DNA of 39,026 nucleotides, taken from NCBI GenBank assembly GCA_900546485.1, contig URDK01000016.1, positions 1 to 39,026 of the forward strand. The letters run 5' to 3'. The notes under the pieces were generated by a model. That model saw nothing but the letters and a program-made list of their open reading frames with translations. It made no database searches and had not been told where the DNA came from. Within the stretch, counting starts at the first letter, position 1. Every line of letters starts with the position of its first letter. The position numbers were made by a program, and so were the translations under genes. This document shows, one piece after another, positions 22,290 through 30,432 of this stretch. This stretch comes from an uncultured Eubacteriales bacterium. Its GTDB lineage: Bacteria; Bacillota; Clostridia; Oscillospirales; Oscillospiraceae.

Positions 22290-23731
22290 GTGTCGGTTTC
22301 CTCCTCATTTTTATCTCTCAGGTCCTCGGGCAGGAGGGCCATCAGCTGTTCGCGGCTGGGGTTTTCAATCGCGGCAACGCGGTCCGCCTGGCGCGATACG
22401 GCGTCCTCAAAGAGGTTGCGCACTGTGCGGCCGTTGCCGAAGTTCTCGTCGCGCTCGTCGTAGAGGCGATCGAAGAGCTCCTGCGCTGCCTTTTCGGTCT
22501 CGGGCGGGAGCGTGTAGCCGTTTTTCTCGCACTGGAGCCGGAACATGGCCATGAGCTCCGGGCCCTTGTAGTCCGGGAAGTGGATATACTTGTTGAACCT
22601 CGACTCCAGGCCGGGGTTTGAGTGTATGAAGGTCTCCATCGGCCCGTCGTAGCCTGCGACGATGACGACCAGCTCGTCACGGTGGTCCTCCATGGCCTTG
22701 AGCAAGGTCTCAATGGCCTCGCGGCCGAAGTCGTTCTCACCGCCGGAGGCGAGGGAGTAGGCTTCGTCTATGAACAGCACACCGCCTATGGCCTTTTTGA
22801 CGACCTCGCTGGTGCGCAGCGCGGTCTGGCCCACGTAACCGGCGACAAGGCCGGAGCGGTCGACCTCTATGAGCTGCCCCTGCCGGAGCGCCCCGACCGC
22901 CGCGTACAATCCGGCTAGCAGCCGCGCGACGGTGGTCTTGCCGGTGCCTGGGTTGCCGGTGAAAACCATGTGCAGGCTCATGGGCGCGCTTGGCAGGCCC
23001 GCAGCCTCACGCAGCTTGCGGACTTTGATGAGATTCACGAGGCTTCGTACCTCGCGCTTTACGCTCTCAAGGCCGATAAGCGAGTCGAGCTCGGCCATGA
23101 GCGCGTCGAAGTCGGGCTTCTCCGCCGGCTTTTCCTCCGACCCGGCCTCGGGAGCGGCGGCCTCGCCGGAGGGCTGGGCGCTGCTGCCGACGGGGTGCTT
23201 TTCGATGAAGGAGGGCTCGCCGCTGGTGACGAAGTCCTTTGCGTTCAATGCGGGCTTGGAGGGTTTGACGCCCGCGGAGTCGCAGACGGCGGAGAGCCGG
23301 TCGGCGCAGTCGGTTATGAACTCGGCCTCGGCATAGCTGACGTCGTCATCCACGGCGGCGAGGTGGAGCAGGATGTTCGTGACCATGCGGACGAACACGC
23401 GGGAGCTGTCGCGCCCCTCGCGCGCGTCGCGCTCGGCAAGGCTCCAGAAGAACATGGGGGGCAGCACCTCACCGGCGCGGCATATCTCGCCGGTGAGCTC
23501 CCAGAGCAGGCGTGTGCCCTTCGCGCGGCCCTTGGAGTAGAGCTGGTTTATGGCGTCGACCTGGGCCTGGGTCACGGAACCGGCCTTGGCCCAGAGGCCC
23601 ACGGCGCAGCTTTGCATGAAGCCGTCGAGCTCACGCGCCGCAGCGCGGCCCGCGACGCGGTAAAAAGCCTCTGTGTTTTCAACATATACCTTGTGCAGCT
23701 CCTCCGGGGAGCGCTTCCACGACGTGGGCAT
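22286..23731 (-). CDS. AAA+ ATPase of the CbbX/SpoVK type with N-terminal helical domain
   Basis: 481 aa. Residues 1-150 are helical; the stretch LLHLAAVDDDVSYAEAEFITDC (121-142) recalls TerB-like domains with an acidic 'DDDVSYAE' turn (inference). A charged linker (155-205) leads to the AAA+ module: Walker A GNPGTGKT (259-266), Walker B VLFIDEAYS (318-326), arginine finger in GLESRFN, and sensor region NGRTVRNLFEDA. CbbX/SpoVK-like proteins remodel protein complexes as hexamers. ATG at 23731 with AGGAGG 6 nt upstream. Operon with the HAD phosphatase; no Rubisco here, so the client is unknown. Confidence 0.88.
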   Translation of the reverse strand: MPTSWKRSPEELHKVYVENTEAFYRVAGRAAARELDGFMQSCAVGLWAKAGSVTQAQVDAINQLYSKGRAKGTRLLWELTGEICRAGEVLPPMFFWSLAERDAREGRDSSRVFVRMVTNILLHLAAVDDDVSYAEAEFITDCADRLSAVCDSAGVKPSKPALNAKDFVTSGEPSFIEKHPVGSSAQPSGEAAAPEAGSEEKPAEKPDFDALMAELDSLIGLESVKREVRSLVNLIKVRKLREAAGLPSAPMSLHMVFTGNPGTGKTTVARLLAGLYAAVGALRQGQLIEVDRSGLVAGYVGQTALRTSEVVKKAIGGVLFIDEAYSLASGGENDFGREAIETLLKAMEDHRDELVVIVAGYDGPMETFIHSNPGLESRFNKYIHFPDYKGPELMAMFRLQCEKNGYTLPPETEKAAQELFDRLYDERDENFGNGRTVRNLFEDAVSRQADRVAAIENPSREQLMALLPEDLRDKNEEETDT

Positions 23732-23759
23732 GCGGCACCTCCTGCAAGACATTGGGGAT

Positions 23760-23789
23760 ATTATATACCGAAATATTATAAAGAGGCAA
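23760..23789 (-). promoter_or_regulatory. promoter of the AAA+/HAD operon
   Basis: Minus strand -35 TTGCCT (23784-23789), 18-nt spacer, -10 TATAAT (23760-23765); start about 23753, giving a ~22-nt leader with AGGAGG. Confidence 0.65.
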
Positions 23790-23827
23790 CAGTTGATAGA
23801 AAAATACGGAGCTTTTGCCGCGCCGAA

Positions 23828-23865
23828 AATGAGAAAAGGGGACCCCCGAGTTTTCGGGGGTCCCC
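23828..23865 (-). terminator. terminator of the ABC exporter operon
   Basis: GGGGACCCCCGA (23838-23849) pairs with TCGGGGGTCCCC (23854-23865); the minus strand continues TTTTCTCATTTT. It is 13 nt past the stop of the second exporter gene. Confidence 0.85.
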
Positions 23866-23878
23866 TGCGTGAAATGCG

Positions 23879-25771
23879 TTATTCAAGCTCAAACGCGCCG
23901 GTGTAGAGCTGATAATACTGGCCCTTCTGCTCGAGCAGCTGCTCGTGGGTGCCGCGCTCGATTATGCGGCCGTGCTCTAGGACGATGATGACGTCCGAGT
24001 TCTTTACCGTAGAGAGACGGTGCGCGATCACGAACACCGTGCGGCCCTGCATCAGTGCGTCCATACCGCGCTGGACGATGGCCTCGGTGCGTGTGTCGAT
24101 GGAGCTCGTGGCCTCGTCGAGTATCATCACCGGAGGATCCGCAACGGCGGCTCGGGCTATCGAGATGAGCTGCCTCTGACCCTGCGAGAGGTTCGCGCCG
24201 TCGCCTGTCAGCACTGTCTGATAGCCCTCGGGCAGGCGAGTGATGAAGTCGTCCGCACCGGCGAGCTTTGCAGCGGCGATGCACTCCTCGTCCGTGGCGT
24301 CCAGTCGGCCGTAGCGGATGTTCTCCATGACCGTGCCGGTGAAGAGGTTAGTATCCTGAAGCACGATGCCCAGAGCGCGGCGGAGGTCGCTCTTGCGTAT
24401 TTTGTTGATGTTGATGCCGTCGTAGCGGATTTTGCCGTCCGCTATGTCGTAGAAGCGGTTGAGCAGGTTGGTTATTGTGGTCTTGCCGGCGCCGGTAGCA
24501 CCGACGAAGGCGACCTTCTGGCCAGGCTTGGCGTAGAGCGAGATGTCGTGCAGTATCGGCTTGCCGGGCTCGTATTCGAAGTCCACGTCAAAGAGCCGCA
24601 CGTCGCCGCGCAGCGGGACGTAGGTCACGGTGCCGTCGGCCTTGTGAGGATGCTTCCAGGCCCAGAGACCTGTGCGCTCGGCGCACTCGACGTACTCGCC
24701 GTCGACTTCCTTGGCGTTCACGAGCGTCACATAGCCCTCGTCGCCCTCGGGCTCCTCGTCAAGCAGCGCGAAGATACGCTTTGTGCCCGCGATGCCCATG
24801 ACGACGGAATTCACCTGGTGCGACACCTGACCGATGTTGCCGGCAAAGGACTTGGTCATGTTCAGGAAGGGCACGACGATGCTGATGCTGAAGGCCAGGC
24901 CGGATATGCTGACATTGGGCACGCCGCCTATGAGGAAAAGTCCGCCCGCGACGGCCACGATGACGTAGAGTACGTTGCCGATGTTATTGAGAATGGGGCC
25001 GAGGGTGTTGGCGTATTTGTTGGCCTTTTCGCTCTCGCGGAAGAGCTCCTCGTTGATGCGGTCGAAGTCCGCCTCGCTCTCCGCCTCGTGGCAGAAGACC
25101 TTGACGACCTTCATGCCGCTCATCATCTCCTCGGCGAAGCCCTCTACCTTGCCGAGCGCCGTCTGCTGCCGGAAGAAGAAGCTGGCGGATTTTCCGCCTA
25201 TCTTGCCGGTGAGATAGAGCATCAGGATGACGCCTGCCAGTACGACCAGGGTCAGCCAGAGACTGTAATAGAGCATGATGCAGAACACCGTGGTGACCAT
25301 GATGGTAGAGGAGAGCAGTTGCGGGAAGCTCTGGGATACCATCTGGCGCAGAGTGTCGATATCGTTGGTGTAATGGCTCATGATGTCGCCATGGCTGTTG
25401 GTGTCGAAATACTTGATGGGCAGGCACTGCATCTTGTCAAACATCCTGCAGCGGAGCTTCTTGAGCGTGCCCTGGGTTATTATGGCCATGAGCTGGTTGA
25501 AGACGAGGCCGGCAATGAGCGACACGGCATAGAGTGCGGCAAGCGTGGCGACGAGCCGTATGACCTCGCCCTTCGCAGCGGACCAGTCACCGGACTGCCA
25601 GCTGCGTTCGATGACCGCTATTATATTCTGCATGAAGATGGAGGGAATGGAGCTGACGACGGCGTTTATGACGATGCATACGAGGGTCAGCGGCAGCATG
25701 ACGGGGTAGAACTCGCGCATGGTGCGCAGCAGGCGCGCGACAACGGCGCCGGAACCTTTTTTGTTTTTCAT
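23879..25771 (-). CDS. ABC exporter half-transporter, consensus-site subunit
   Basis: 630 aa: six-helix exporter membrane domain (1-340), then nucleotide-binding domain. Walker A GATGAGKTT, signature NLSQGQRQL, Walker B VMILDEATSSIDT with catalytic Glu, H-loop VIAHRLST. About 40 extra residues precede the usual first strand of the NBD (AKEVDGEYVECAERTGLWAW and on), a known feature of one subunit of some heterodimers. It overlaps the partner gene by 4 nt. The pair resembles BmrCD/TM287-288 multidrug or lipid exporters; substrate unknown. No adjacent MarR-type regulator. Confidence 0.93.
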   Translation of the reverse strand: MKNKKGSGAVVARLLRTMREFYPVMLPLTLVCIVINAVVSSIPSIFMQNIIAVIERSWQSGDWSAAKGEVIRLVATLAALYAVSLIAGLVFNQLMAIITQGTLKKLRCRMFDKMQCLPIKYFDTNSHGDIMSHYTNDIDTLRQMVSQSFPQLLSSTIMVTTVFCIMLYYSLWLTLVVLAGVILMLYLTGKIGGKSASFFFRQQTALGKVEGFAEEMMSGMKVVKVFCHEAESEADFDRINEELFRESEKANKYANTLGPILNNIGNVLYVIVAVAGGLFLIGGVPNVSISGLAFSISIVVPFLNMTKSFAGNIGQVSHQVNSVVMGIAGTKRIFALLDEEPEGDEGYVTLVNAKEVDGEYVECAERTGLWAWKHPHKADGTVTYVPLRGDVRLFDVDFEYEPGKPILHDISLYAKPGQKVAFVGATGAGKTTITNLLNRFYDIADGKIRYDGININKIRKSDLRRALGIVLQDTNLFTGTVMENIRYGRLDATDEECIAAAKLAGADDFITRLPEGYQTVLTGDGANLSQGQRQLISIARAAVADPPVMILDEATSSIDTRTEAIVQRGMDALMQGRTVFVIAHRLSTVKNSDVIIVLEHGRIIERGTHEQLLEQKGQYYQLYTGAFELE

Positions 25772-27507
25772 TCCTCAGCACCTGCCTTATTCTGCGAGGT
25801 GTATATCTCGCGGTAGACCTCATTGGAGGCCATGAGCTCGGCGTGGGAGCCGACGGCCATGATGGATCCGCCGTCCATGACCACGATGCGGTCCGCGTCC
25901 TCGACGGAGGCAGTGCGCTGGGCAATGATTATCTTCGTCGTTTCGGGCATGAACTCGCGCAGAGCCTTCCTTATACCGGCGTCGGTCTTGGTGTCGACCG
26001 CCGAGGTCGAGTCGTCCAGGATGAGTATTTTAGGTTTTTTGAGCAGAGCACGGGCGATGCACAGGCGCTGCTTCTGGCCGCCGGAGACGTTCGTGCCGCC
26101 CTGCTCGATATAGGTGTCGTAGCCGTCGGGGAACTGAGAGATGAACTCGTCGGCGCGGGCCAGTTTGCAGACATGGACGAGCTCCTCGTCAGTGGCCTCC
26201 TTGTTGCCCCAGCGCAGATTTTCCTTGATAGTGCCGGAGAAAAGCTGGTTCTTCTGCAGCACGACGGCGACATTGGAGCGCAGCGCCTCGATGTCGTACT
26301 CACGCACGTCGCGTCCGCCGACCTTGACGGAGCCCTCGGTCACGTCGTAGAGCCGTGAGATGAGGTTCACGAGCGTGCTCTTGGCCGAACCCGTGCCGCC
26401 GATGATGCCTATCGTCTCGCCGGAGGCGATGTGCAGGTCTATGTTCGAGAGCGCCATGCGCTCGGCTTTGGAGGAGTAGCGGAAGCTCACGCCGTCGAAA
26501 TCTACGGAGCCGTCCGTGACCTCGTAGACGGGGTTTTCCGGGTTGGTGAGCGTGCTTTTTTCGCTCAGTACCTCGATGATTCGCTTTGTGGACTCGCCGG
26601 CCATGGTTATCATGACGAAGACCATGGAGAGCATCATCAGACTCATGAGCATCATGAAGCTGTAAGTGATCAGCGCGGAGAGCTGGCCCACGTCGAGCTC
26701 AAGCCCCGTGGACGAGATGATGATGTAGGAGCCGAAGAACAAAACGAAGACCATGACGGAGTAGATGCAAAACTGCATAAGCGGTCCGTTGAGGGCGAGT
26801 ATGCGCTCGGCCTTTGTGAAGTCGGCGCAGACATCCTCAGCGGCGCGTCCGAATTTTTTGGACTCGTAGTCCTCGCGAACAAAGGCCTTGACAACGCGCA
26901 TGGCCTTGACGTTTTCCTGAATGGATTCGTTGAGCTTGTCGTACTTTTTGAAGACGCGCTGGAAGAGCGGTACTGTCTTGAGTGCGACGAGCGCGAGTCC
27001 CACGCCGAGGATTGGCACAACAATGAGGAATATCCAGGCCATTTTCCCGCCCATTATGAAAGCCATTATAAAGGCGAAAATGAGCATGAGCGGTGAGCGT
27101 ATCGCCGTGCGGATGACCATCATGTAGGCAAACTGGACGTTCGTGACGTCGGTGGTCATGCGGGTGACGAGGGAGGAGGTCAGAAAATGGTCTATGTTCT
27201 CGAAGGAGAAACCCTGCACGGCGCAGAAGATATCGTGCCGAAGGTTTTTGCCCAGACCGCAGGAGGCGGTGGAGCAGGTAAGGCCCGCAAGTGAGCCGAA
27301 GAGCAGCGACAGCGCCGCCATAAGCACCAGCAGTCCGCCGTAGCGCAGTATCTCGTCCATGCCGCAGCCGGCCTTTATCTCGTTGACCAGCTGCGCCGTG
27401 ATAAACGGTATGATGCACTCCATGATAACCTCGAGCGAGACGAGTATAGGAGTGATGATCGATGCCCGGCGGTACTCACGAAGGCTGTGAGACAATAATT
27501 TAAGCAT
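25768..27507 (-). CDS. ABC exporter half-transporter, degenerate-site subunit
   Basis: 579 aa: six-helix membrane domain (1-320) plus NBD. Walker A is GGTGSAKST, signature NVSGGQKQR, Walker B ILILDDSTSAVDT with Asp in place of catalytic Glu, and the H-loop reads IIAQRT with Gln for His. These changes mark the non-hydrolysing site of heterodimeric exporters, so it must pair with the downstream gene product. The first ATG (27513) is only 1 nt after GTGGGG; the second ATG at 27507 has 7-nt spacing and is preferred. Confidence 0.92.
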   Translation of the reverse strand: MLKLLSHSLREYRRASIITPILVSLEVIMECIIPFITAQLVNEIKAGCGMDEILRYGGLLVLMAALSLLFGSLAGLTCSTASCGLGKNLRHDIFCAVQGFSFENIDHFLTSSLVTRMTTDVTNVQFAYMMVIRTAIRSPLMLIFAFIMAFIMGGKMAWIFLIVVPILGVGLALVALKTVPLFQRVFKKYDKLNESIQENVKAMRVVKAFVREDYESKKFGRAAEDVCADFTKAERILALNGPLMQFCIYSVMVFVLFFGSYIIISSTGLELDVGQLSALITYSFMMLMSLMMLSMVFVMITMAGESTKRIIEVLSEKSTLTNPENPVYEVTDGSVDFDGVSFRYSSKAERMALSNIDLHIASGETIGIIGGTGSAKSTLVNLISRLYDVTEGSVKVGGRDVREYDIEALRSNVAVVLQKNQLFSGTIKENLRWGNKEATDEELVHVCKLARADEFISQFPDGYDTYIEQGGTNVSGGQKQRLCIARALLKKPKILILDDSTSAVDTKTDAGIRKALREFMPETTKIIIAQRTASVEDADRIVVMDGGSIMAVGSHAELMASNEVYREIYTSQNKAGAEE

Positions 27508-27525
27508 TTGCATTCCCCACTTCTA

Positions 27526-27579
27526 CATAAAAGAGAGCATGCCTGCCGCGGGCGTTCAAACCCTCGGCAAGCTATGCTC
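27526..27579 (-). terminator. terminator after ybaB
   Basis: Imperfect long stem: GAGCAT (27535-27540) with ATGCTC (27574-27579) and an inner GCCG/CGGC pairing, followed on the minus strand by TCTCTTTTATG. It ends the SRP RNA-dnaX-ybaB transcript. The usual next gene, recR, is absent here. Confidence 0.65.
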
Positions 27580-27599
27580 ACTGAAAAACTGTTTGATTG

Positions 27600-27947
27600 T
27601 CAGAAGGGCAGACCCTTCATGCCGGTCAGCTTGGCCATGCCGCCGGAAGAGGCAGCGTCGACCTTGCGCAGGGCCTCGTTGACGGCCGCGATGATCATAT
27701 CCTGGAGCATATCGACGTCCTCGGGATCGACCGCCTCGGGGTCAATGGTGAGGCTCGTGAGCTCATGCTTGCCGCTGACGACAGCCTTGACAACGCCGCC
27801 GCCGGAGGTCGCCTCAAAACTCGAGGCCTCGAGCTCCTCCTGCATCCTGCGCAGCTCTTCCTGCATCTTCTGGGCCTGCTTCATCATGTTGGCCTGATTC
27901 ATGCCGCCCATGCCGCCGTATCCGCCGCGGAAACCGCCTTTTGCCAT
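27600..27947 (-). CDS. ybaB: YbaB/EbfC family nucleoid-associated protein
   Basis: 115 aa. A Gly/Met-rich start (GGFRGGYGGMGGMNQANMMKQ) leads to QKMQEELRRMQEELE and GGGVVKAVVSGKHELTSLTIDPEAVDPEDVDMLQDMIIAAVNEA, the dimeric tweezer fold that binds DNA. Lies 16 nt downstream of dnaX, the conserved bacterial order. Role in nucleoid organisation or regulation. Confidence 0.94.
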   Translation of the reverse strand: MAKGGFRGGYGGMGGMNQANMMKQAQKMQEELRRMQEELEASSFEATSGGGVVKAVVSGKHELTSLTIDPEAVDPEDVDMLQDMIIAAVNEALRKVDAASSGGMAKLTGMKGLPF

Positions 27948-27963
27948 ATTAATTATCCACCTT

Positions 27964-29793
27964 TCAGATGAATTTTACCTGTTTGAATCTCTGAAGCTCC
28001 TCCAAATCACGCGAGGCAAGCTTTGCCCCACCGTTTTCGGACAATATGTTGAGCTCGACGGGAGCGCCGCAGAGCGTTTCCGCCGCGCTGCGAAAGAGCG
28101 CAAGTGTCTCCGTGGTGTTCAGCTGCTTTTCGGCAAAGCTGTTCATAAAGGTTATGTTGAGCTTGCCGCCGGAGAGCTCACCTGTGACCTGGAGCGGGTC
28201 TGTAAGCAGTCTGTATGTGCCCACACGCAGCCGCCCGTCCAGTGCCGCTACGAGCGAGCGCCAGTCCGCCGCGCCGTTCACCGCCGCGGGCGGTTCAGGG
28301 ATGTTGTCCGGACGGTCCGGCAGAGTATCCTCGGGAGCAGGCTCGAAATAACGGCCCTCAGGCTCGGGCGTCGGCTCCGCTTCGTCGCGGATGTAGCCGC
28401 CGTCCTCTGGGGCAGGCTCGAAGTAACGGCCCTCAGGCTCGGGCGTCGGCTCAGCCTCGTCACGAATGTAGCCGACATCCGCAGCCTCAGGGACACGCTC
28501 CGGTTCAGGAAGCGGCTCCGGTTCAGGTTCCGGCTGCCGTACGGGCGAGGGGGAAGACGCACGGACAGGTTTTGGCTCCGGTTCGCATACCGGTTCCGGC
28601 TCGGGTACGTAAAAGTCCTCAGGCATGGCCGGCGCACGCGGAGGCGGCGTACCTGCCTCCAGCCGGGATATCCTGGCCATCAGCTCCGGCATACCGGCGC
28701 CCATGCCGGGGTCGCAGAGCGTTACGAGACATATTTCGACCGCAGTACGCGGCGAGGGGTTGTCCTTGAGCGAGACGATGGCCTCCTGGGCGCGCTGCAT
28801 GTTTCTAAGCAGTTCCTCACGCGTGAAGGTGCGGGAGAAAGCCGCGAGGGTCTTGGCGTCATATGCCCCGGAGAGCAGGGCGCGCCCGCCCTTCGGCGCA
28901 AGGCCGAGCAGCAGCACGTCGCGCATGAGTGCGCAGAGGTCGGAGAGCAGGGAGGCCGGGTCCTTGCCATCGCGCCAGAGCTCGGCAAAGATATCGAGCG
29001 CGGCGGCGGAGTCATGCTTCGCAATGGCGGAGAGCAGGGAGGCGACGCGCCTGTTGCCGGCGAGGCCCGTTGCTTCAAGCACCGCGGCCTCGTCTATGAC
29101 CGGGGAGCTCGAGCACTGGTCCAGCAGGGAAATGGCGTCGCGCATACCGCCGTCGGCGAGCCGCGCGAGCAGCTCTGCGGCCTCATGCGTGAGCTGGAAG
29201 CCCTCCTGAGAGGCTATATATTCAAGGTGCTTTGAGATGACCTCCGCGTCGAGGCGCCGGAAACTGTATCTCTGGCAGCGAGAGAGGATGGTCGCGGGCA
29301 CCTTGCGCAGCTCGGTCGTGGCGAGGATGAACATCAGGTGCTCAGGCGGCTCCTCGAGTATCTTGAGCAGGGCGTTGAAGGCCGCTATGCTGAGCATGTG
29401 GACCTCGTCGACAATGTAGACGCGCTTTTTGACGCTGGCAGGGGAGAATATGGCCTCGTCGCGCAGGGCACGGATGTTGTCCACGCCGTTGTTGGAGGCG
29501 GCGTCTATCTCAACGACGTCGAGCACGGTGCCGTCGTCAATGCCGCGGCAGGCGGCGCACTGACAGCAGGGGTTGCCGTTTACGGGGTGCTCACAGTTGA
29601 CGGCCTTGGCAAGTATCTTGGCGCAGCTTGTCTTGCCGGTGCCGCGCGTACCTATAAATAAATAGGCATGCGAAAGCCGGCCGGAGGCCACCTGGGCCTT
29701 CAGCGTCTCAGTGACTTGCTCCTGACCGCAGACCTCGTCAAAGGTGCGGGAGCGGTATTTACGATATAATGCCTGGTATATAAGTCCCCACAC
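27964..29793 (-). CDS. dnaX: DNA polymerase III subunit gamma/tau
   Basis: 609 aa. The start region YQALYRKYRSRTFDEVCGQEQ, Walker A GTRGTGKT, zinc cysteines (NCEHPVNGNPCCQCAAC), DEVHML Walker B and the SRC arginine finger define the clamp-loader ATPase. Residues ~370-500 form a Pro/Glu-rich linker with a 25-residue tandem duplication; the C-terminus is the tau-like polymerase-binding region. GTG at 29793 is the only canonical start before the conserved block, but the conserved Met of MYQALYRKYR is here ATA, with GTGGGG 5 nt upstream, so a non-canonical start is conceivable. It lies 17 nt after the SRP RNA. Confidence 0.94.
   Translation of the reverse strand: MWGLIYQALYRKYRSRTFDEVCGQEQVTETLKAQVASGRLSHAYLFIGTRGTGKTSCAKILAKAVNCEHPVNGNPCCQCAACRGIDDGTVLDVVEIDAASNNGVDNIRALRDEAIFSPASVKKRVYIVDEVHMLSIAAFNALLKILEEPPEHLMFILATTELRKVPATILSRCQRYSFRRLDAEVISKHLEYIASQEGFQLTHEAAELLARLADGGMRDAISLLDQCSSSPVIDEAAVLEATGLAGNRRVASLLSAIAKHDSAAALDIFAELWRDGKDPASLLSDLCALMRDVLLLGLAPKGGRALLSGAYDAKTLAAFSRTFTREELLRNMQRAQEAIVSLKDNPSPRTAVEICLVTLCDPGMGAGMPELMARISRLEAGTPPPRAPAMPEDFYVPEPEPVCEPEPKPVRASSPSPVRQPEPEPEPLPEPERVPEAADVGYIRDEAEPTPEPEGRYFEPAPEDGGYIRDEAEPTPEPEGRYFEPAPEDTLPDRPDNIPEPPAAVNGAADWRSLVAALDGRLRVGTYRLLTDPLQVTGELSGGKLNITFMNSFAEKQLNTTETLALFRSAAETLCGAPVELNILSENGGAKLASRDLEELQRFKQVKFI
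28337..28474 (-). repeat. 75-bp tandem duplication inside dnaX
   Basis: Two copies (period 75 bp, starting near 28337 and 28412) encode YIRDEAEPTPEPEG followed by RYFEPAPED twice. They differ only at a few third positions. In-frame growth of a linker. Confidence 0.85.
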
Positions 29794-29810
29794 CCTTCAA
29801 AAAGTAATGT

Positions 29811-30107
29811 GCGGCGCTTTGCAAGACTGCACACCCTTGATCGAAAATACGACACGCCCGTTACCCGAGCAGCCAGCTCGGCCCCGGCACGCCCACGGCA
29901 CACGGACTGACCCGCTTAATGCTGCTCGGTTCCCCGCCTGACATGGTTCACAGGGGTCCGTTGCGCGGGACCGGGGCTTCAACGCCGCTTACCTGGGGCA
30001 GACGGCACATCGTATATCCTCTCGTGGGAATCCATCCCTGCTATAGCGGATTGCAGGTTACAGGGCACCGCTGGCTCCCCGACTGGTGCAGCCTTGCAAA
30101 GGGCCGC
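29811..30107 (-). ncRNA. ffs: large (Bacillus-type) signal recognition particle RNA
   Basis: On the minus strand the SRP54-binding hairpin reads GAACCATGTCAGGCGGGGAA followed by CCGAGCAGCATTAAG, the universal domain IV with its GGAA tetraloop. Upstream GGTGCCCTGTAACCTGCAAT and GCTATAGCAGGG match the Alu domain of the B. subtilis scRNA. The ends pair over about 20 nt: GCGGCCCTTTGCAAGGCTGC at the 5' end with the complement at 29811-29834. Promoter at 30114-30142 sets the 5' end near 30107. No separate terminator precedes dnaX, so processing or readthrough is expected. Length ~297 nt. Confidence 0.93.
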
Positions 30108-30113
30108 GGGAGT

Positions 30114-30142
30114 ATTCTACTACAAAAACTTATTTTAATCAA
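30114..30142 (-). promoter_or_regulatory. SRP RNA promoter
   Basis: Minus strand -35 TTGATT (30137-30142), 17-nt spacer, -10 TAGAAT (30114-30119), with the RNA 5' end 6-7 nt on. It is divergent from the tRNA promoter 16 bp away. Confidence 0.8.
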
Positions 30143-30157
30143 TATTGATTTTAACTC

Positions 30158-30185
30158 TTTACAAATTCGCAAAATGTGCTATAAT
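30158..30185 (+). promoter_or_regulatory. tRNA-Ala promoter
   Basis: TTTACA (30158-30163), 16-nt spacer, TATAAT (30180-30185). The first thing it transcribes is the truncated tRNA copy at 30198, not the intact gene. Confidence 0.7.
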
Positions 30186-30197
30186 GTTCAAGCACTT

Positions 30198-30222
30198 GGG
30201 CCTGTAGCTCAGCTGGGAGAGC
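30198..30222 (+). repeat. truncated copy of the tRNA-Ala 5' half
   Basis: 25 nt identical to the first 25 nt of the tRNA at 30298 (acceptor 5' strand and D-arm), exactly 100 bp upstream. The sequence then diverges and folds into a stem (GCGAT..GCAGC with GCTGC.ATCGC, 30239-30271). It cannot form a tRNA; see findings. Confidence 0.85.
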
Positions 30223-30297
30223 AAGCGGGCCAGCTTCAGCGATTTCACGCAGCTCACGCGGCTGCCATCGCGTTTGCATAACAAATTACCAATATAT

Positions 30298-30373
30298 GGG
30301 CCTGTAGCTCAGCTGGGAGAGCGTTCGGTTCGCATCCGAGAGGTCGAGAGTTCGAGTCTCTTCAGGTCCACCA
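30298..30373 (+). tRNA. tRNA-Ala (anticodon CGC)
   Basis: 76 nt with encoded CCA. Acceptor GGGCCTG/CAGGTCC with the G3-U70 alanine identity pair, D-arm GCTC/GAGC, anticodon stem TTCGG/CCGAG, loop TTCGCAT with anticodon CGC at 30331-30333 (reads GCG), T-arm GAGAG-TTCGAGT-CTCTT. A GC-rich genome makes a GCG-reading tRNA useful. Confidence 0.93.
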
Positions 30374-30376
30374 AAT

Positions 30377-30417
30377 GGCGAGAAAGTTCTAAAAATGAGG
30401 ACTTTCTCGCCTTTTTT
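30377..30417 (+). terminator. tRNA terminator
   Basis: GGCGAGAAAGT (30377-30387) pairs perfectly with ACTTTCTCGCC (30401-30411), then TTTTTT. It probably marks the last chromosomal sequence before the recombinase element. Confidence 0.9.
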
Positions 30418-30432
30418 GTTAGGCCCTGTATC

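Noticed and set aside
24020..25816. 598-codon plus-strand frame opposite the ABC exporter gene
   Set aside because: Antisense shadow of a clear ABC exporter; composition is unnatural and no start signal is present.
30198..30273. Second functional tRNA-Ala gene
   Set aside because: Only the first 25 nt match; no anticodon arm, T-arm or 3' acceptor strand can form.
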